From Pseudomonas sp. Os17 (lineage in GTDB: Bacteria; Pseudomonadota; Gammaproteobacteria; Pseudomonadales; Pseudomonadaceae), in NCBI RefSeq assembly GCF_001547895.1, contig NZ_AP014627.1, forward strand, positions 3,599,501-3,663,500: 64,000 nt of DNA, given 5' to 3'. Below, piece by piece: positions 16,817 to 25,830 of this stretch. The notes under the pieces were generated by a model that saw only the letters and a list, made by a program, of their open reading frames with translations, was not told the origin of the DNA and made no database searches. How positions within the stretch are numbered: position 1 is the first letter of the stretch; the number at the start of each line of letters is the position of its first letter. A program made the translations under genes and the position numbers.

Positions 16817-17412
16817 GCGTCGACAGTCACTATTTCGAAGGGCTGTTCGCCCGGGACCAGGACCCCTGGGCCTTTCGCCGACGCTGGTACGAACAGCGCA
16901 AGCGCGCCATCACCCTGGCCAGCCTGCCGCGGCGCCATTACCGGAGCATTTTCGAACCCGGATGCGCCAACGGCGAACTCAGCGCCGAACTGGCGACCCG
17001 CTGCGACAGCCTGCTGTGCTGCGACACCGCACAGACTGCGGTCAGCCTGGCCCGGCAACGCCTGCGTTCGATGCCCCAGGCCCGGGTGGAATGCGCGCGC
17101 CTGCCCGAGGACTGGCCCGACGGTCCCTTCGAGCTGATTGTCATCAGCGAGCTTGGCTACTACCTGGACCCTGGGGATCTGGCGCGCCTGGTGACGCGGG
17201 CCCTGGGCTCCCTGGCCGCCGACGGTCAGTTGCTGGCCTGTCATTGGCGTCCGCCCATCGCCGGCTGTCCCCTGGAGGGCGGGCAAGTGCATGCAATGCT
17301 CCACCGGCAGTTGCAGCTGCCACGCCTGCTGGAACATCAGGATGCGGATTTTCTCCTCGACCTCTGGGGCCGCGACGCGGATTCGGTCGCGACCCTGGAG
17401 GGCCTGCGATGA
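16813..17412 (+). CDS. NodS-like SAM-dependent methyltransferase
   Basis: A 199-residue class I methyltransferase. The opening Y-F-E-G-L-F-A-R-D-Q-D-P-W-A-F resembles the N-terminus of NodS-type proteins, and the SAM-binding motif I is F-E-P-G-C-A-N-G-E-L-S at about residues 43-53. Post-motifs I-V-I-S-E-L-G-Y-Y and L-L-A-C-H-W-R-P-P follow. NodS of rhizobia N-methylates the free amine of a deacetylated glucosamine end. A similar reaction on the product of the neighbouring deacetylase would fit, but is inference. It overlaps both neighbours by 4 nt. Confidence 0.85.
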   Translation: MSVDSHYFEGLFARDQDPWAFRRRWYEQRKRAITLASLPRRHYRSIFEPGCANGELSAELATRCDSLLCCDTAQTAVSLARQRLRSMPQARVECARLPEDWPDGPFELIVISELGYYLDPGDLARLVTRALGSLAADGQLLACHWRPPIAGCPLEGGQVHAMLHRQLQLPRLLEHQDADFLLDLWGRDADSVATLEGLR

Positions 17413-18062
17413 TCGGAGTGGTGATTCCCGCCCATAACGAAGAGCAACTGCTGGCCGACTGCCTGCAATGCGCCCTGACAGCCGCCAGCCACCCCGACCT
17501 GAAGGAGGACGTGCTGATCCTGGTGGTGCTCGACAGCTGTTCCGACCGCTCCCTGAGCATCGCCCGCCAGTACGCCGTCCAGCACCTGCAATTGCAGGTG
17601 CGCAATGTCGGACGGGCGCGCGCCGCCGGCGCGCAATGGCTGCTGCAGGCCGGGGCACGCTGGCTGTCGTGCACCGACGCCGACAGCCGGGTGCCCGCGG
17701 ACTGGCTGGTGGCCCAGCTGGCCCAGGGCACCGACGCCGTCTGCGGCACGGTCACCGTCGACAGCTGGAGCGAAGGCTTCGCGCCCCAGGCCCAGGCCCG
17801 CTACCACGATGCCTACCAGAGCGCCGATGAGCATCGGCATGTCCATGGCGCCAACCTGGGCATCAGCGCCGCGGCCTATGTTCGCGCCGGCGGTTTCGAA
17901 GCCCTGGCGTGTCACGAGGACGTGCAACTGGTGCGACAGCTGCAGCGCAGCGGCGCCAGCATCGCCTGGAGCCGACACCCGCAGGTGATTACCAGCGGGC
18001 GCCTGGACAGCCGGGCCCGGGGCGGCTTTGGCGATTACCTGCAAAGCCTGGTCGAACCTTGA
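17409..18062 (+). CDS. Glycosyltransferase family 2 protein
   Basis: A 217-residue GT-A-fold glycosyltransferase. The N-terminal V-V-I-P-A-H-N-E-E and the metal-binding D-A-D motif in C-T-D-A-D-S-R-V-P (about residue 93) are typical of GT2. The C-terminal part has G-A-N-L-G-I-S and G-G-F-E-A-L-A-C-H-E-D-V-Q-L, the usual acceptor-site region. No membrane segment is seen, so it is cytosolic. Donor and acceptor are unknown. It is the last gene of the four-gene chain that starts at 15048, overlapping the methyltransferase by 4 nt. The 291-nt gap that follows has a small palindrome (18125-18139) and no gene I can support. Confidence 0.85.
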   Translation: MIGVVIPAHNEEQLLADCLQCALTAASHPDLKEDVLILVVLDSCSDRSLSIARQYAVQHLQLQVRNVGRARAAGAQWLLQAGARWLSCTDADSRVPADWLVAQLAQGTDAVCGTVTVDSWSEGFAPQAQARYHDAYQSADEHRHVHGANLGISAAAYVRAGGFEALACHEDVQLVRQLQRSGASIAWSRHPQVITSGRLDSRARGGFGDYLQSLVEP

Positions 18063-18353
18063 AGGGCGAGGAAGTAGCGCACGACTTTCGTCTTGTGGCC
18101 TCCCCCGGGGAGCAATTGCCGTCTACCCTGTGACAGGGTTCGTAATGCTCGAACAAAGCTTGGCCCGCCCCTGCGTGGACGGTTCCAGGCTGTGTATGAT
18201 GAGCCCCGCATCGCGGCGCCCCAAAGGGATGGAGCGCCGGTACTTCACGCTGAGGCGGATGCCGGAATCAGCGTGCGGACAAACCCAGGGGCGCGGCTCG
18301 ACGGTGGTTCCACCGCCCAGGCCGCGACCCGACAAACAGGGACGTGACACCTC

Positions 18354-19112
18354 ATGAAAGCCATACCCGCAGTAGACAGCAGCTGGTCCAGCCAGATATG
18401 GAACTCCGCCCGCCGACTGGCCGAGGTCCCGGCCATCAACCTGGCCAGCCTGGTTCCGCCAGGTTCACGGGCGGTGATCGTCGCCCCCCACCCCGGTGAC
18501 GAGGTGGTCGCCAGCGGCGGACTGCTGCAAGTGCTGGCCCACCACGGCCACCCTTTGCAGTTGATCTCCATCAGCGACGGCAGCGCCAGCCACCCGGGCT
18601 CGGAACGCTGGCCCAAGCGCCGCCTCAGCGTGTTCCGCCCCCAGGAAAGCGCCGAGGCCCTGCGTCGCCTGGGCTTGCCGCTGCACAGCCTGAAGTGGAT
18701 TCGCGGCGGCTTTGCCGACAACGCCCTGAGCGAGCGCGAGCAGCAACTGGTGCCCTTCATCAGCCGCTACCTGCGCGACAGCGACGTGGTGTTCAGCACC
18801 TGGCGCGCCGACGGCAACCTCGATCACGAAGCGGTGGGCCGGGCGACGGCCAAGGCGACGGCCCTGGTGGGCGCACGCTTCTACGAAATTCCGCTGTGGG
18901 CCTGGCACTGGCCGTCGCGGGAGGAGCATCAGATCCCCTGGCAGCGGGCCCGCAAGCTGCGCCTGGACACCTGGACCGTGGCCCGCAAGCGGCATGCTGC
19001 CCACGCCTATGCCAGCCAGCTGCAGGGCGAGCCGGAGATCGGCCTGGAGCCGGCGCTGTCTCCGGTGCTGCTGGAGCGCTTGCGCCTGCCCTACGAGATC
19101 ATCCTGATGTAG
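18354..19112 (+). CDS. PIG-L family protein with altered catalytic motif
   Basis: A 252-residue paralogue of the deacetylase at 16058, with the same length and parallel motifs throughout (S-R-A-V-I-V-A-P-H-P, I-S-D-G-S-A-S-H-P-G-S, F-S-T-W, D-H-E-A-V-G-R-A). The family motif H-P-D-D-E reads H-P-G-D-E here. In MshB the lost Asp is the general base, while the retained His, Asp and distal His bind the metal. The protein may be inactive, use another base, or bind substrate without catalysis. It stands alone between the GT2 gene and the YbhP-like gene. The ATG at 18354 follows GGGACGTGACACCTC. Confidence 0.85.
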   Translation: MKAIPAVDSSWSSQIWNSARRLAEVPAINLASLVPPGSRAVIVAPHPGDEVVASGGLLQVLAHHGHPLQLISISDGSASHPGSERWPKRRLSVFRPQESAEALRRLGLPLHSLKWIRGGFADNALSEREQQLVPFISRYLRDSDVVFSTWRADGNLDHEAVGRATAKATALVGARFYEIPLWAWHWPSREEHQIPWQRARKLRLDTWTVARKRHAAHAYASQLQGEPEIGLEPALSPVLLERLRLPYEIILM

Positions 19113-19195
19113 ACCGGGGCCGATGCACATTCAGCTGAACGCGAGCGCCTGCCGTCAGTCCCATCAGTAACCGCCACGGAAACACAGGAGCCCGC

Positions 19196-19975
19196 GTGAG
19201 CATCGATTGCCCCCCTCAGCCCGACCCACCAGGCATCAGCCGCCTGCGGGTGCTGACCGTCAATACTCACAAGGGCTTCACCGCCCTCAACCGGCGCTTC
19301 ATTCTTCCGGAGCTGCGCGAGGCGGTACGCAGCACCCGGGCCGATCTGGTGTTTCTCCAGGAAGTGCTGGGGGAGCATGAGCGCCACGCCTCACGCCTGA
19401 ACAACTGGCCCGAGCAGTCGCAATACGAATTTCTCGCCGACAGCATGTGGAGCGATTACGCCTACGGGCGCAATGCGGTGTACCCCGACGGCCATCACGG
19501 CAACGCCCTGCTGTCGAAGTTTCCCATCCGCCAGTACCGCAACCTTGATGTCTCCATCACCGGTCCCGAACGCCGGGGCCTGCTGCACTGCGTACTGGAT
19601 GTGCCGGGCCACGCCGAAGTGCACGCCATCTGCGTGCACCTGAGCCTGCTGGAGAGCCATCGGCAACAGCAACTGGCCCTGCTGTGCCAGTTGCTCGAAT
19701 CCCTGCCCGCCGAGGCGCCGGTGATCATCGCCGGCGACTTCAACGACTGGCAGATGCACGGCAATGTCACCCTGGGGCGACGGGACGACCTGCACGAAGC
19801 CTTCGAGCGCCATCACGGCCGCCCGGCCAAGACTTACCCGGCCCGCTGGCCGTTGCTGCGCCTGGACCGCATCTACCTGCGCAACGCCAGCAGCCATCGA
19901 CCGCAGATTCTCGGCAACAAACCCTGGACCCACCTCTCCGACCACCTGCCCCTGGCGGTGGAAGTGCACCTCTAG
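19196..19975 (+). CDS. YbhP-like endonuclease/exonuclease/phosphatase-fold protein
   Basis: A 259-residue protein close to E. coli YbhP along its whole length: L-T-V-N-T-H-K-G-F-T near the start, F-L-Q-E-V-L-G (metal-binding Glu), Y-G-R-N-A-V-Y-P-D-G-H-H-G-N-A, A-G-D-F-N-D-W, and the C-terminal L-S-D-H-L-P-L-A. These are the catalytic motifs of the Mg-dependent EEP superfamily (DNase I/sphingomyelinase fold). In E. coli ybhP precedes clsB (cardiolipin synthase) and ybhN. Here it ends 122 nt before the oppositely oriented glgB and neither partner is present. The start is GTG at 19196 after CACAGGAGC. The natural substrate is unsettled. Confidence 0.88.
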   Translation: MSIDCPPQPDPPGISRLRVLTVNTHKGFTALNRRFILPELREAVRSTRADLVFLQEVLGEHERHASRLNNWPEQSQYEFLADSMWSDYAYGRNAVYPDGHHGNALLSKFPIRQYRNLDVSITGPERRGLLHCVLDVPGHAEVHAICVHLSLLESHRQQQLALLCQLLESLPAEAPVIIAGDFNDWQMHGNVTLGRRDDLHEAFERHHGRPAKTYPARWPLLRLDRIYLRNASSHRPQILGNKPWTHLSDHLPLAVEVHL

Positions 19976-20097
19976 CCGAGGCTCGCTGCCCGGCCCGCCA
20001 GGGGTGCGCGGGCAACCGCCGCAGGTGCGGGCCGGCCAGCGACGGCGTGCACCGTGGCCGCACCGGGCGCCGCGCACGGTTCGCCGGCAGCTGGCTT

Positions 20098-22341
20098 CTA
20101 CGGGGCATCGCCACGGTCGGGGCGCAGCACCAGGACCGCCAGGGGCGGCAGGTTGAGCACCAGGGACAGGGCCTGGCCATGACTGCCCTGCTCTTGGCTG
20201 AACGCCTCGCCGCCGTTGCCGTAGTTGGAGCCGGCATACACCTGCGAATCACTGTTGAGCAGTTCGCTCCAGCGCCCGGCCAGGGGCACCCCAACCCGAT
20301 AGGCCTGGCGCGGCACCGGGGTGAAGTTGGCCACCACCAGCAACGGCTCGCCGCTGCGGCTCCAGCGCAACCAGGCGTACACGCTGTTGATCGCGTCATC
20401 GCCGATCAGCCATTGGAAGCCCTGGGGCACGTCGTCCTGGTCATGCAGTGCCGGGTACTGGCGATACAGCTGGTTGAGGTCCGTCACCAGCTTTTGCACC
20501 CCGCGGTGCTCGGGGTATTGCAGCAGGTACCAGTCCAGTTGCTGATCGTGGTTCCACTCGCGCCACTGGCCGAACTCGCAGCCCATGAACAGCAGCTTCT
20601 TGCCCGGATGGGTCCACATGAAGCTCAGGTAGGCCCGCAGGTTGGCGAACTTCTGCCAGCGATCGCCGGGCATCTTGTCGATCAGCGAATGCTTGCCGTG
20701 CACCACCTCGTCGTGGGAGATCGGCAGGATGAAGCGTTCTGACCAGGCATACACCAGGCCGAAACTCAGCTCGTTGTGGTGATGGGCGCGGTACACCGGG
20801 TCCTGCTGGATGTAATGCAGCGAGTCGTGCATCCAGCCCATGTTCCATTTGTAGGCAAAGCCCAGGCCGCCCTGGTCGGTGGGCCGGCTGACCCCGGGCC
20901 AGGCCGTGGACTCTTCGGCGATCACCAGGGCCCCTGGCGCTTCCAGGGCCACCACGTCGTTGAGGTGGCGCAGAAAGTCGATGGCCTCCAGGTTCTCGCG
21001 ACCGCCATGGCGGTTGGGCACCCACTCCCCGGCCTTGCGCGAATAGTCGCGGTAGAGCATCGAGGCCACGGCGTCCACCCGCAGGCCGTCGACGTGGAAA
21101 TGCTTGAGCCAGTGCAGCGCCGAAGCCAGCATGAAACCGTGCACTTCGGTGCGCCCGAGGTTGTAGATCAGGGTGTCCCAGTCCTGATGGAAGCCTTCCA
21201 GGGGATTGCCGTATTCATACAGCGCAGTGCCGTCAAATTGCGCCAGGCCGTGGGCATCGGTGGGAAAATGCGCCGGCACCCAATCGAGGATCACCCCGAG
21301 CTGCGCCCGGTGGCAGGCATCGACAAAGGCGGCGAAATCCCGCGGGCTGCCATAGCGGGCGCTGGGGGCGAACTGCGACAACGGCTGGTAGCCCCAGGAG
21401 CCGCCAAAGGGATGCTCCATGATCGGCATCAGTTCGATATGGGTGAACCCCAGGTCCTTGACGTAGGGAATCAGGCGCTCGGCCAGCTCGGCCCAGCTGT
21501 ACTGGCGGGCCACCTCCCCCAGGTCGTCCACCTCGCACTGCCAGGAGCCGGCGTGCAGCTCGTAGATCGACAGTGCCGCGTCGGGCCGCTGCAGCTGGCT
21601 GCGTTGCGCCATCCACGACTGGTCCTGCCAGTCGAAATCCAGCGGTTCGGCGACCCGCGAGGCGGTCTCCGGCGGCAGTTGCGTGGCCAGGGCCATGGGA
21701 TCGGCCTTGAGCGGCAGGATGCCCTGGGCCCCGAGAATCTCGTACTTGTAGGCCTCGCCGGCCTGCAGCCGCGGGATGAACAGCTCCCAGACCCCGGAAG
21801 GATGGCGCAGGCGCATCGGATGGCGGCGCCCGTCCCAGATATTGAAGTCCCCCACCACCGAGACGCGCCGGGCATTGGGCGCCCAGACCGCGAAGCGCAC
21901 CCCGGCGACGCCGTCCACGCACATCACCTGGGCGCCCAGGCATGCACTCAGATCGCGGTGATTGCCTTCGGCGAACAGGTACAGGTCCATCTCCCCCAGC
22001 AACGGGCCGAAGCTGTAGGGGTCTTCGCTGACCTGCTCGCCTCCGGCCCACTGCACCCGCAGCAGATAGGCCCGGCACTCGTCGAAATGCCCGACAAACA
22101 GCCCCGGCGCCTCGGCGGCCTGCAGGCTGCCCAGCACCTGCTGCTGGTCCCGGTCCAGCACTTGCACGCTCAGTGCCCCGGGCACAAAGGCGCGGATGAA
22201 CTGACCGCCCGCGCCGTCGCCGTGGGGGCCGAGAATGGCGAACGGGTCCTGATGTTCTGCCCGTACCAGGGCTTCGATGGCCTTGGCCGAGGGCAGCAAT
22301 GCCGCTGTGGGCTTTCCCTGTTCCTTGTTCGAGACACTCAT
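20098..22341 (-). CDS. glgB: 1,4-alpha-glucan branching enzyme GlgB
   Basis: A 747-residue GH13_9 branching enzyme that cuts an alpha-1,4 chain and reattaches it as an alpha-1,6 branch. It has the long N-terminus with two beta-sandwich domains; the CBM48 part is marked by [18 protein letters not shown]. Catalytic motifs are [12 protein letters not shown] (Asp), V-I-A-E-E-S-T (Glu) and [10 protein letters not shown] (Asp). It is the last gene of the minus-strand operon glgE-treS-glgB and overlaps treS by 4 nt. It branches the linear glucan made by GlgE and GlgA. Confidence 0.96.
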   Translation of the reverse strand: MSVSNKEQGKPTAALLPSAKAIEALVRAEHQDPFAILGPHGDGAGGQFIRAFVPGALSVQVLDRDQQQVLGSLQAAEAPGLFVGHFDECRAYLLRVQWAGGEQVSEDPYSFGPLLGEMDLYLFAEGNHRDLSACLGAQVMCVDGVAGVRFAVWAPNARRVSVVGDFNIWDGRRHPMRLRHPSGVWELFIPRLQAGEAYKYEILGAQGILPLKADPMALATQLPPETASRVAEPLDFDWQDQSWMAQRSQLQRPDAALSIYELHAGSWQCEVDDLGEVARQYSWAELAERLIPYVKDLGFTHIELMPIMEHPFGGSWGYQPLSQFAPSARYGSPRDFAAFVDACHRAQLGVILDWVPAHFPTDAHGLAQFDGTALYEYGNPLEGFHQDWDTLIYNLGRTEVHGFMLASALHWLKHFHVDGLRVDAVASMLYRDYSRKAGEWVPNRHGGRENLEAIDFLRHLNDVVALEAPGALVIAEESTAWPGVSRPTDQGGLGFAYKWNMGWMHDSLHYIQQDPVYRAHHHNELSFGLVYAWSERFILPISHDEVVHGKHSLIDKMPGDRWQKFANLRAYLSFMWTHPGKKLLFMGCEFGQWREWNHDQQLDWYLLQYPEHRGVQKLVTDLNQLYRQYPALHDQDDVPQGFQWLIGDDAINSVYAWLRWSRSGEPLLVVANFTPVPRQAYRVGVPLAGRWSELLNSDSQVYAGSNYGNGGEAFSQEQGSHGQALSLVLNLPPLAVLVLRPDRGDAP

Positions 22342-25300
22342 GACTGCTCTCCACCACGCTCAAGTTCGGAAAAAGCTTGCAGCTCACTCAACAGCCCGAC
22401 CAGGCCGTGCAAGGGCACGTGGAGCCAGGTGGGCCGGTTTTGCGCTTCATAGGCCAACTCATAGGCGGCCTTCTCCAGGCTGAACAGGGCCAGGGCGGCA
22501 TCCGCGGCGCCGGGCTCCTGCCAGCCATGGGCAAGCGTAGCCGTCGCCAGCCGATACGCCTGGACAAAGGCCTGCCGCGCCTGGTCGAGGTAACGCCGCA
22601 GCACCCGCTCCCGCGCCGCCGCGGCCGCCGGCGAGCCATCGACCACCGGCGCCTCGCGGGCCATGGCCGCGGCATAGTCGAAGGAGCGCAACACCCCGCT
22701 GACGTCCTTGTACGGGCTGTGCTTGCCCCGGCGCTCGGCCAGGGACCGCGCCGGCTCGCCCTCGAAGTCGATCAGGTAGGCGTCACCCTTGACCACCAGC
22801 ACCTGGCCCAGGTGCAGATCGCCGTGGACCCGGATACGCAGGCCGCCCACCAGCTGTTTGGCCAGCTGCTGGATATGACCGAGGATCTGCGCCTTGTGCT
22901 GCAACAATCGACTCACCCACTGCCGGTCCCGGGTGCTCAGTGCACCTTGATGCTGCTTGAGCACCTGCAACCCTCGTTCCACTTGCCCGGCCACCTGCCG
23001 ATTCCAGGCCTGGGTGTCCTTGAGCGTGCTCACTTGTGGTGCAAAGTCCGGGCCGCTGCCCGGGGCCGCCAGCAACAGGTGCATTTCCCCCAGGCGCCGG
23101 CCCAGCAGCCCGGCAAACTCCCGCAGTTCGCCAAGGGCGTTGTAATGCTGCTCCTGCTCGGACATGGCATCCGCCAGCTCATCGTGGATGGCCCGCTGCA
23201 GGGTGTTCTGCGTCCACTCCCAGGCGTCGCCCTGATTGCTCAGGTAGCCCTGGGCGATCATCAGCAGGTGGTCCTCGCCCTGGGCATCGCAACGCAGCAC
23301 CGCACCCAGCAGGGGCGAGATATGGGCAAAGCCCGCGGCCGTGAGGAAGGCGCCCATTTCCAGCTCCGGATGCACGCCGGCGGACACCCGGCGCAGCAGC
23401 TTGAGCACCAGGCTGCCGCCCACCACCACCGAACTGTTGGACTGCTCCGCCGACAGGTAGCGCACCTCGGACTCGGCCCCCAGGCCCAGCCCATCCAGGG
23501 CCGGGCTGCCCTCGAAACGGATCGACCCGGCTTCGCTCTGCAGCCGGGTGCGGGCCTGCAGGGCCTGGAGCACGTCGCGCACGAAACTGTCGAGGGCGAA
23601 GGCATCGGTGATCAGGCCCACCTGGCGCCCACGGCGCACCCGGGCCATGGCCAGTTGCTGGGGCAAGGCACTGCCGAACTGCTCTTCACCGAGCAGGCCG
23701 AAGGGCAACTGATAGCGCTCGGACTGGCCGTCGCCGCTGACCTCGATCTCGCTGAGCAGCACCGGATGCCGAGGGTCGCCAAAGCGCACGGCGTAGGCGA
23801 TGCGCAGTGCTTGCGGGGCGCTGTCCTTGCCGGCGAACCAGCGGCGCTTGGGCAGCCAGAGGGGCAGCACTTCGTGCTCCAGGGTGGTGCGCGCCGGGGC
23901 TTCGAGCAATTCTTCGAGGCGCTTTTTCAGGACCAGGGTGCAGAAGTCCGGCAGGCTCTGGGCCGGTTCCACGTGCCAGCTGGGCATCTGCTGCTCGGCG
24001 GCCAGGACGAACCAGTAAAAGCCGTAGGGCGCCAGGGTCAGCAGAAAGTGCAATTGGCCGATGGGCGGAAAGGCATTACCGCCGAGCATTTCCACCGGGA
24101 CCCTGCCGGCGAACGCCGACAGGTCCAGCTCCGCGGCCTGGGCACTGCGCGAGACGTTGGCCACGCACAGGATGATTTCCTGATGGCCGTCGGCGTCGGT
24201 GTATTCCCGGGTGTAGGCCAGGATCCGCCGGTTGCTCGGCGACAGCATCTTCAGGCTGCCACGGCCAAAGGCCTTGGACTGCTTGCGCACCGCCAGCATG
24301 CGCCGGGTCCAGTTGAGCAGGGAGTGAGGATCGCCGGACTGAGTCTCGACATTGACCGACTGATAGCCATACAGCGGGTCCATGATCGGCGGCAGCACCA
24401 GGCTGGCCGGGTCGGCCCGGGAGAAGCCGCCATTGCGGTCGATGGACCACTGCATCGGCGTGCGCACGCCGTCGCGGTCCCCCAGGTAGATGTTGTCGCC
24501 CATGCCGATCTCGTCGCCGTAATACAGGGTCGGGGTGCCGGGCATCGACAGCAGCAGGCTGTTGAGCAGCTCGATGCGCCGCCGGTCGCGCTCCATCAGC
24601 GGCGCCAGGCGCCGGCGGATGCCCAGGTTGATCCGCGCCCGGCGGTCGGCGGCGTAGTAGTTCCACAGGTAGTCGCGCTCCTTGTCGGTGACCATCTCCA
24701 GGGTCAGCTCATCGTGGTTGCGCAGGAAGATCGCCCATTGGCAGTGGGCCGGGATCTCCGGGGTCTGGCGCAGGATATCGGTGATCGGGAAGCGGTCTTC
24801 CTGGGCCAGGGCCATGTACATGCGTGGCATCAGCGGGAAGTGAAAAGCCATGTGGCACTCGTCACCGTCGGCGCCGTTGACGGCCTGCCCGAAGTACAGC
24901 TGGGTGTCTTCCGGCCATTGGTTGGCCTCGGCCAGGAGCATGCGGTCCGGGTAGTGGGCATCGATCTCGGCGCGAATGCGCTTGAGCACGTCGTGGGTTT
25001 CGGGAAGGTTTTCGTTGTGAGTGCCATCGCGCTCGATCAGGTAGGGAATGGCGTCCAGGCGCAGGCCGTCGATGCCCATGTCCAGCCAGTAGCGCATGAC
25101 CGAGAGCACCGCCTTCATCACCTGGGGGTTGTCGAAGTTGAGGTCCGGCTGGTGGGAATAGAAGCGGTGCCAGAAGTACTGGCCGGCCACCGGGTCCCAG
25201 GTCCAGTTGGACTTCTCGGTGTCGAGAAAGATGATCCGGGTGCCGGCGTACTTCTGGTCGTCGTCGGACCACACGTAGAAATTGCGCGCCGCCGAACCGG

Positions 25301-25688
25301 GCCTGGCCTTGCGCGCCCGTTGGAACCAGGGGTGCTGGTCCGAGGTGTGGTTGATCACCAGTTCGGTGATCACCCGCAGCTCGCGCTTGTGGGCCTCGGC
25401 GATAAAGCGCCGCACGTCGGCCAGGGTGCCGTAGTCGGGGCTGACCCCGCGGTATTCAGCGATGTCGTAGCCGTCGTCGCGCCGTGGCGAGGGGTAGAAC
25501 GGCAACAGCCAGAGGGTGTTGACCCCCAGGTCCTTGATGTAGTCGAGCTTGGCGATCAGCCCGGGAAAGTCGCCGATTCCATCGTTGTTGGAATCGAAAA
25601 AGGACTTCACATGCACCTGGTAGATCACCGCGTCCTTGTACCAGAGCGGGTCCTTGATAAAGGTCGCGGTGCGGGGTTTCTTGGCCAT
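22338..25688 (-). CDS. treS: Trehalose synthase-maltokinase fusion (TreS/Pep2)
   Basis: A 1116-residue two-enzyme fusion. The N-terminal half is GH13 TreS, which interconverts trehalose and maltose ([13 protein letters not shown], nucleophile Asp near residue 212 in G-L-R-L-D-A-I-P-Y, Glu in L-L-A-E-A-N-Q-W, Asp in R-N-H-D-E-L-T). The C-terminal half is maltokinase, which uses ATP to make maltose-1-phosphate, shown by [11 protein letters not shown] and Y-L-I-D-F-E-G-E-P. This supplies the donor for GlgE, encoded just upstream. The ATG at 25688 is chosen because CAAGGAGTCCGAC precedes it and it begins the TreS domain. A palindromic repeat pair separates it from glgE. Confidence 0.95.
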   Translation of the reverse strand: MAKKPRTATFIKDPLWYKDAVIYQVHVKSFFDSNNDGIGDFPGLIAKLDYIKDLGVNTLWLLPFYPSPRRDDGYDIAEYRGVSPDYGTLADVRRFIAEAHKRELRVITELVINHTSDQHPWFQRARKARPGSAARNFYVWSDDDQKYAGTRIIFLDTEKSNWTWDPVAGQYFWHRFYSHQPDLNFDNPQVMKAVLSVMRYWLDMGIDGLRLDAIPYLIERDGTHNENLPETHDVLKRIRAEIDAHYPDRMLLAEANQWPEDTQLYFGQAVNGADGDECHMAFHFPLMPRMYMALAQEDRFPITDILRQTPEIPAHCQWAIFLRNHDELTLEMVTDKERDYLWNYYAADRRARINLGIRRRLAPLMERDRRRIELLNSLLLSMPGTPTLYYGDEIGMGDNIYLGDRDGVRTPMQWSIDRNGGFSRADPASLVLPPIMDPLYGYQSVNVETQSGDPHSLLNWTRRMLAVRKQSKAFGRGSLKMLSPSNRRILAYTREYTDADGHQEIILCVANVSRSAQAAELDLSAFAGRVPVEMLGGNAFPPIGQLHFLLTLAPYGFYWFVLAAEQQMPSWHVEPAQSLPDFCTLVLKKRLEELLEAPARTTLEHEVLPLWLPKRRWFAGKDSAPQALRIAYAVRFGDPRHPVLLSEIEVSGDGQSERYQLPFGLLGEEQFGSALPQQLAMARVRRGRQVGLITDAFALDSFVRDVLQALQARTRLQSEAGSIRFEGSPALDGLGLGAESEVRYLSAEQSNSSVVVGGSLVLKLLRRVSAGVHPELEMGAFLTAAGFAHISPLLGAVLRCDAQGEDHLLMIAQGYLSNQGDAWEWTQNTLQRAIHDELADAMSEQEQHYNALGELREFAGLLGRRLGEMHLLLAAPGSGPDFAPQVSTLKDTQAWNRQVAGQVERGLQVLKQHQGALSTRDRQWVSRLLQHKAQILGHIQQLAKQLVGGLRIRVHGDLHLGQVLVVKGDAYLIDFEGEPARSLAERRGKHSPYKDVSGVLRSFDYAAAMAREAPVVDGSPAAAAARERVLRRYLDQARQAFVQAYRLATATLAHGWQEPGAADAALALFSLEKAAYELAYEAQNRPTWLHVPLHGLVGLLSELQAFSELERGGEQS

Positions 25689-25748
25689 GTCGGACTCCTT
25701 GAAAAAATGAATGAGCGCCGACGCACCTGCCGATGCGCCACGACAGCG

Positions 25749-25830
25749 GTAGGCGCTGGCTTGCCAGCGCAGGCGTCGGCCAGGCCGACGCAAGGCTCAT
25801 GGGGCTCTTCGCCGGCAAGCCGGCTCCTAC
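25749..25830. repeat. Palindromic repeat pair (REP/BIME-like) between glgE and treS
   Basis: Two opposed copies of the GTAGGAGC-CGGCTTGCCGGCGA type repeat (left: GTAGGCGCTGGCTTGCCAGC at 25749; right: TTCGCCGGCAAGCCGGCTCC, ending with TAC at 25830) flank a short spacer. The right arm reads into the end of glgE and supplies its TAG stop codon (25827-25829). Repeats inside an operon can pause decay or reduce read-through and so set different levels of glgE and treS; this is inference. Confidence 0.8.
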
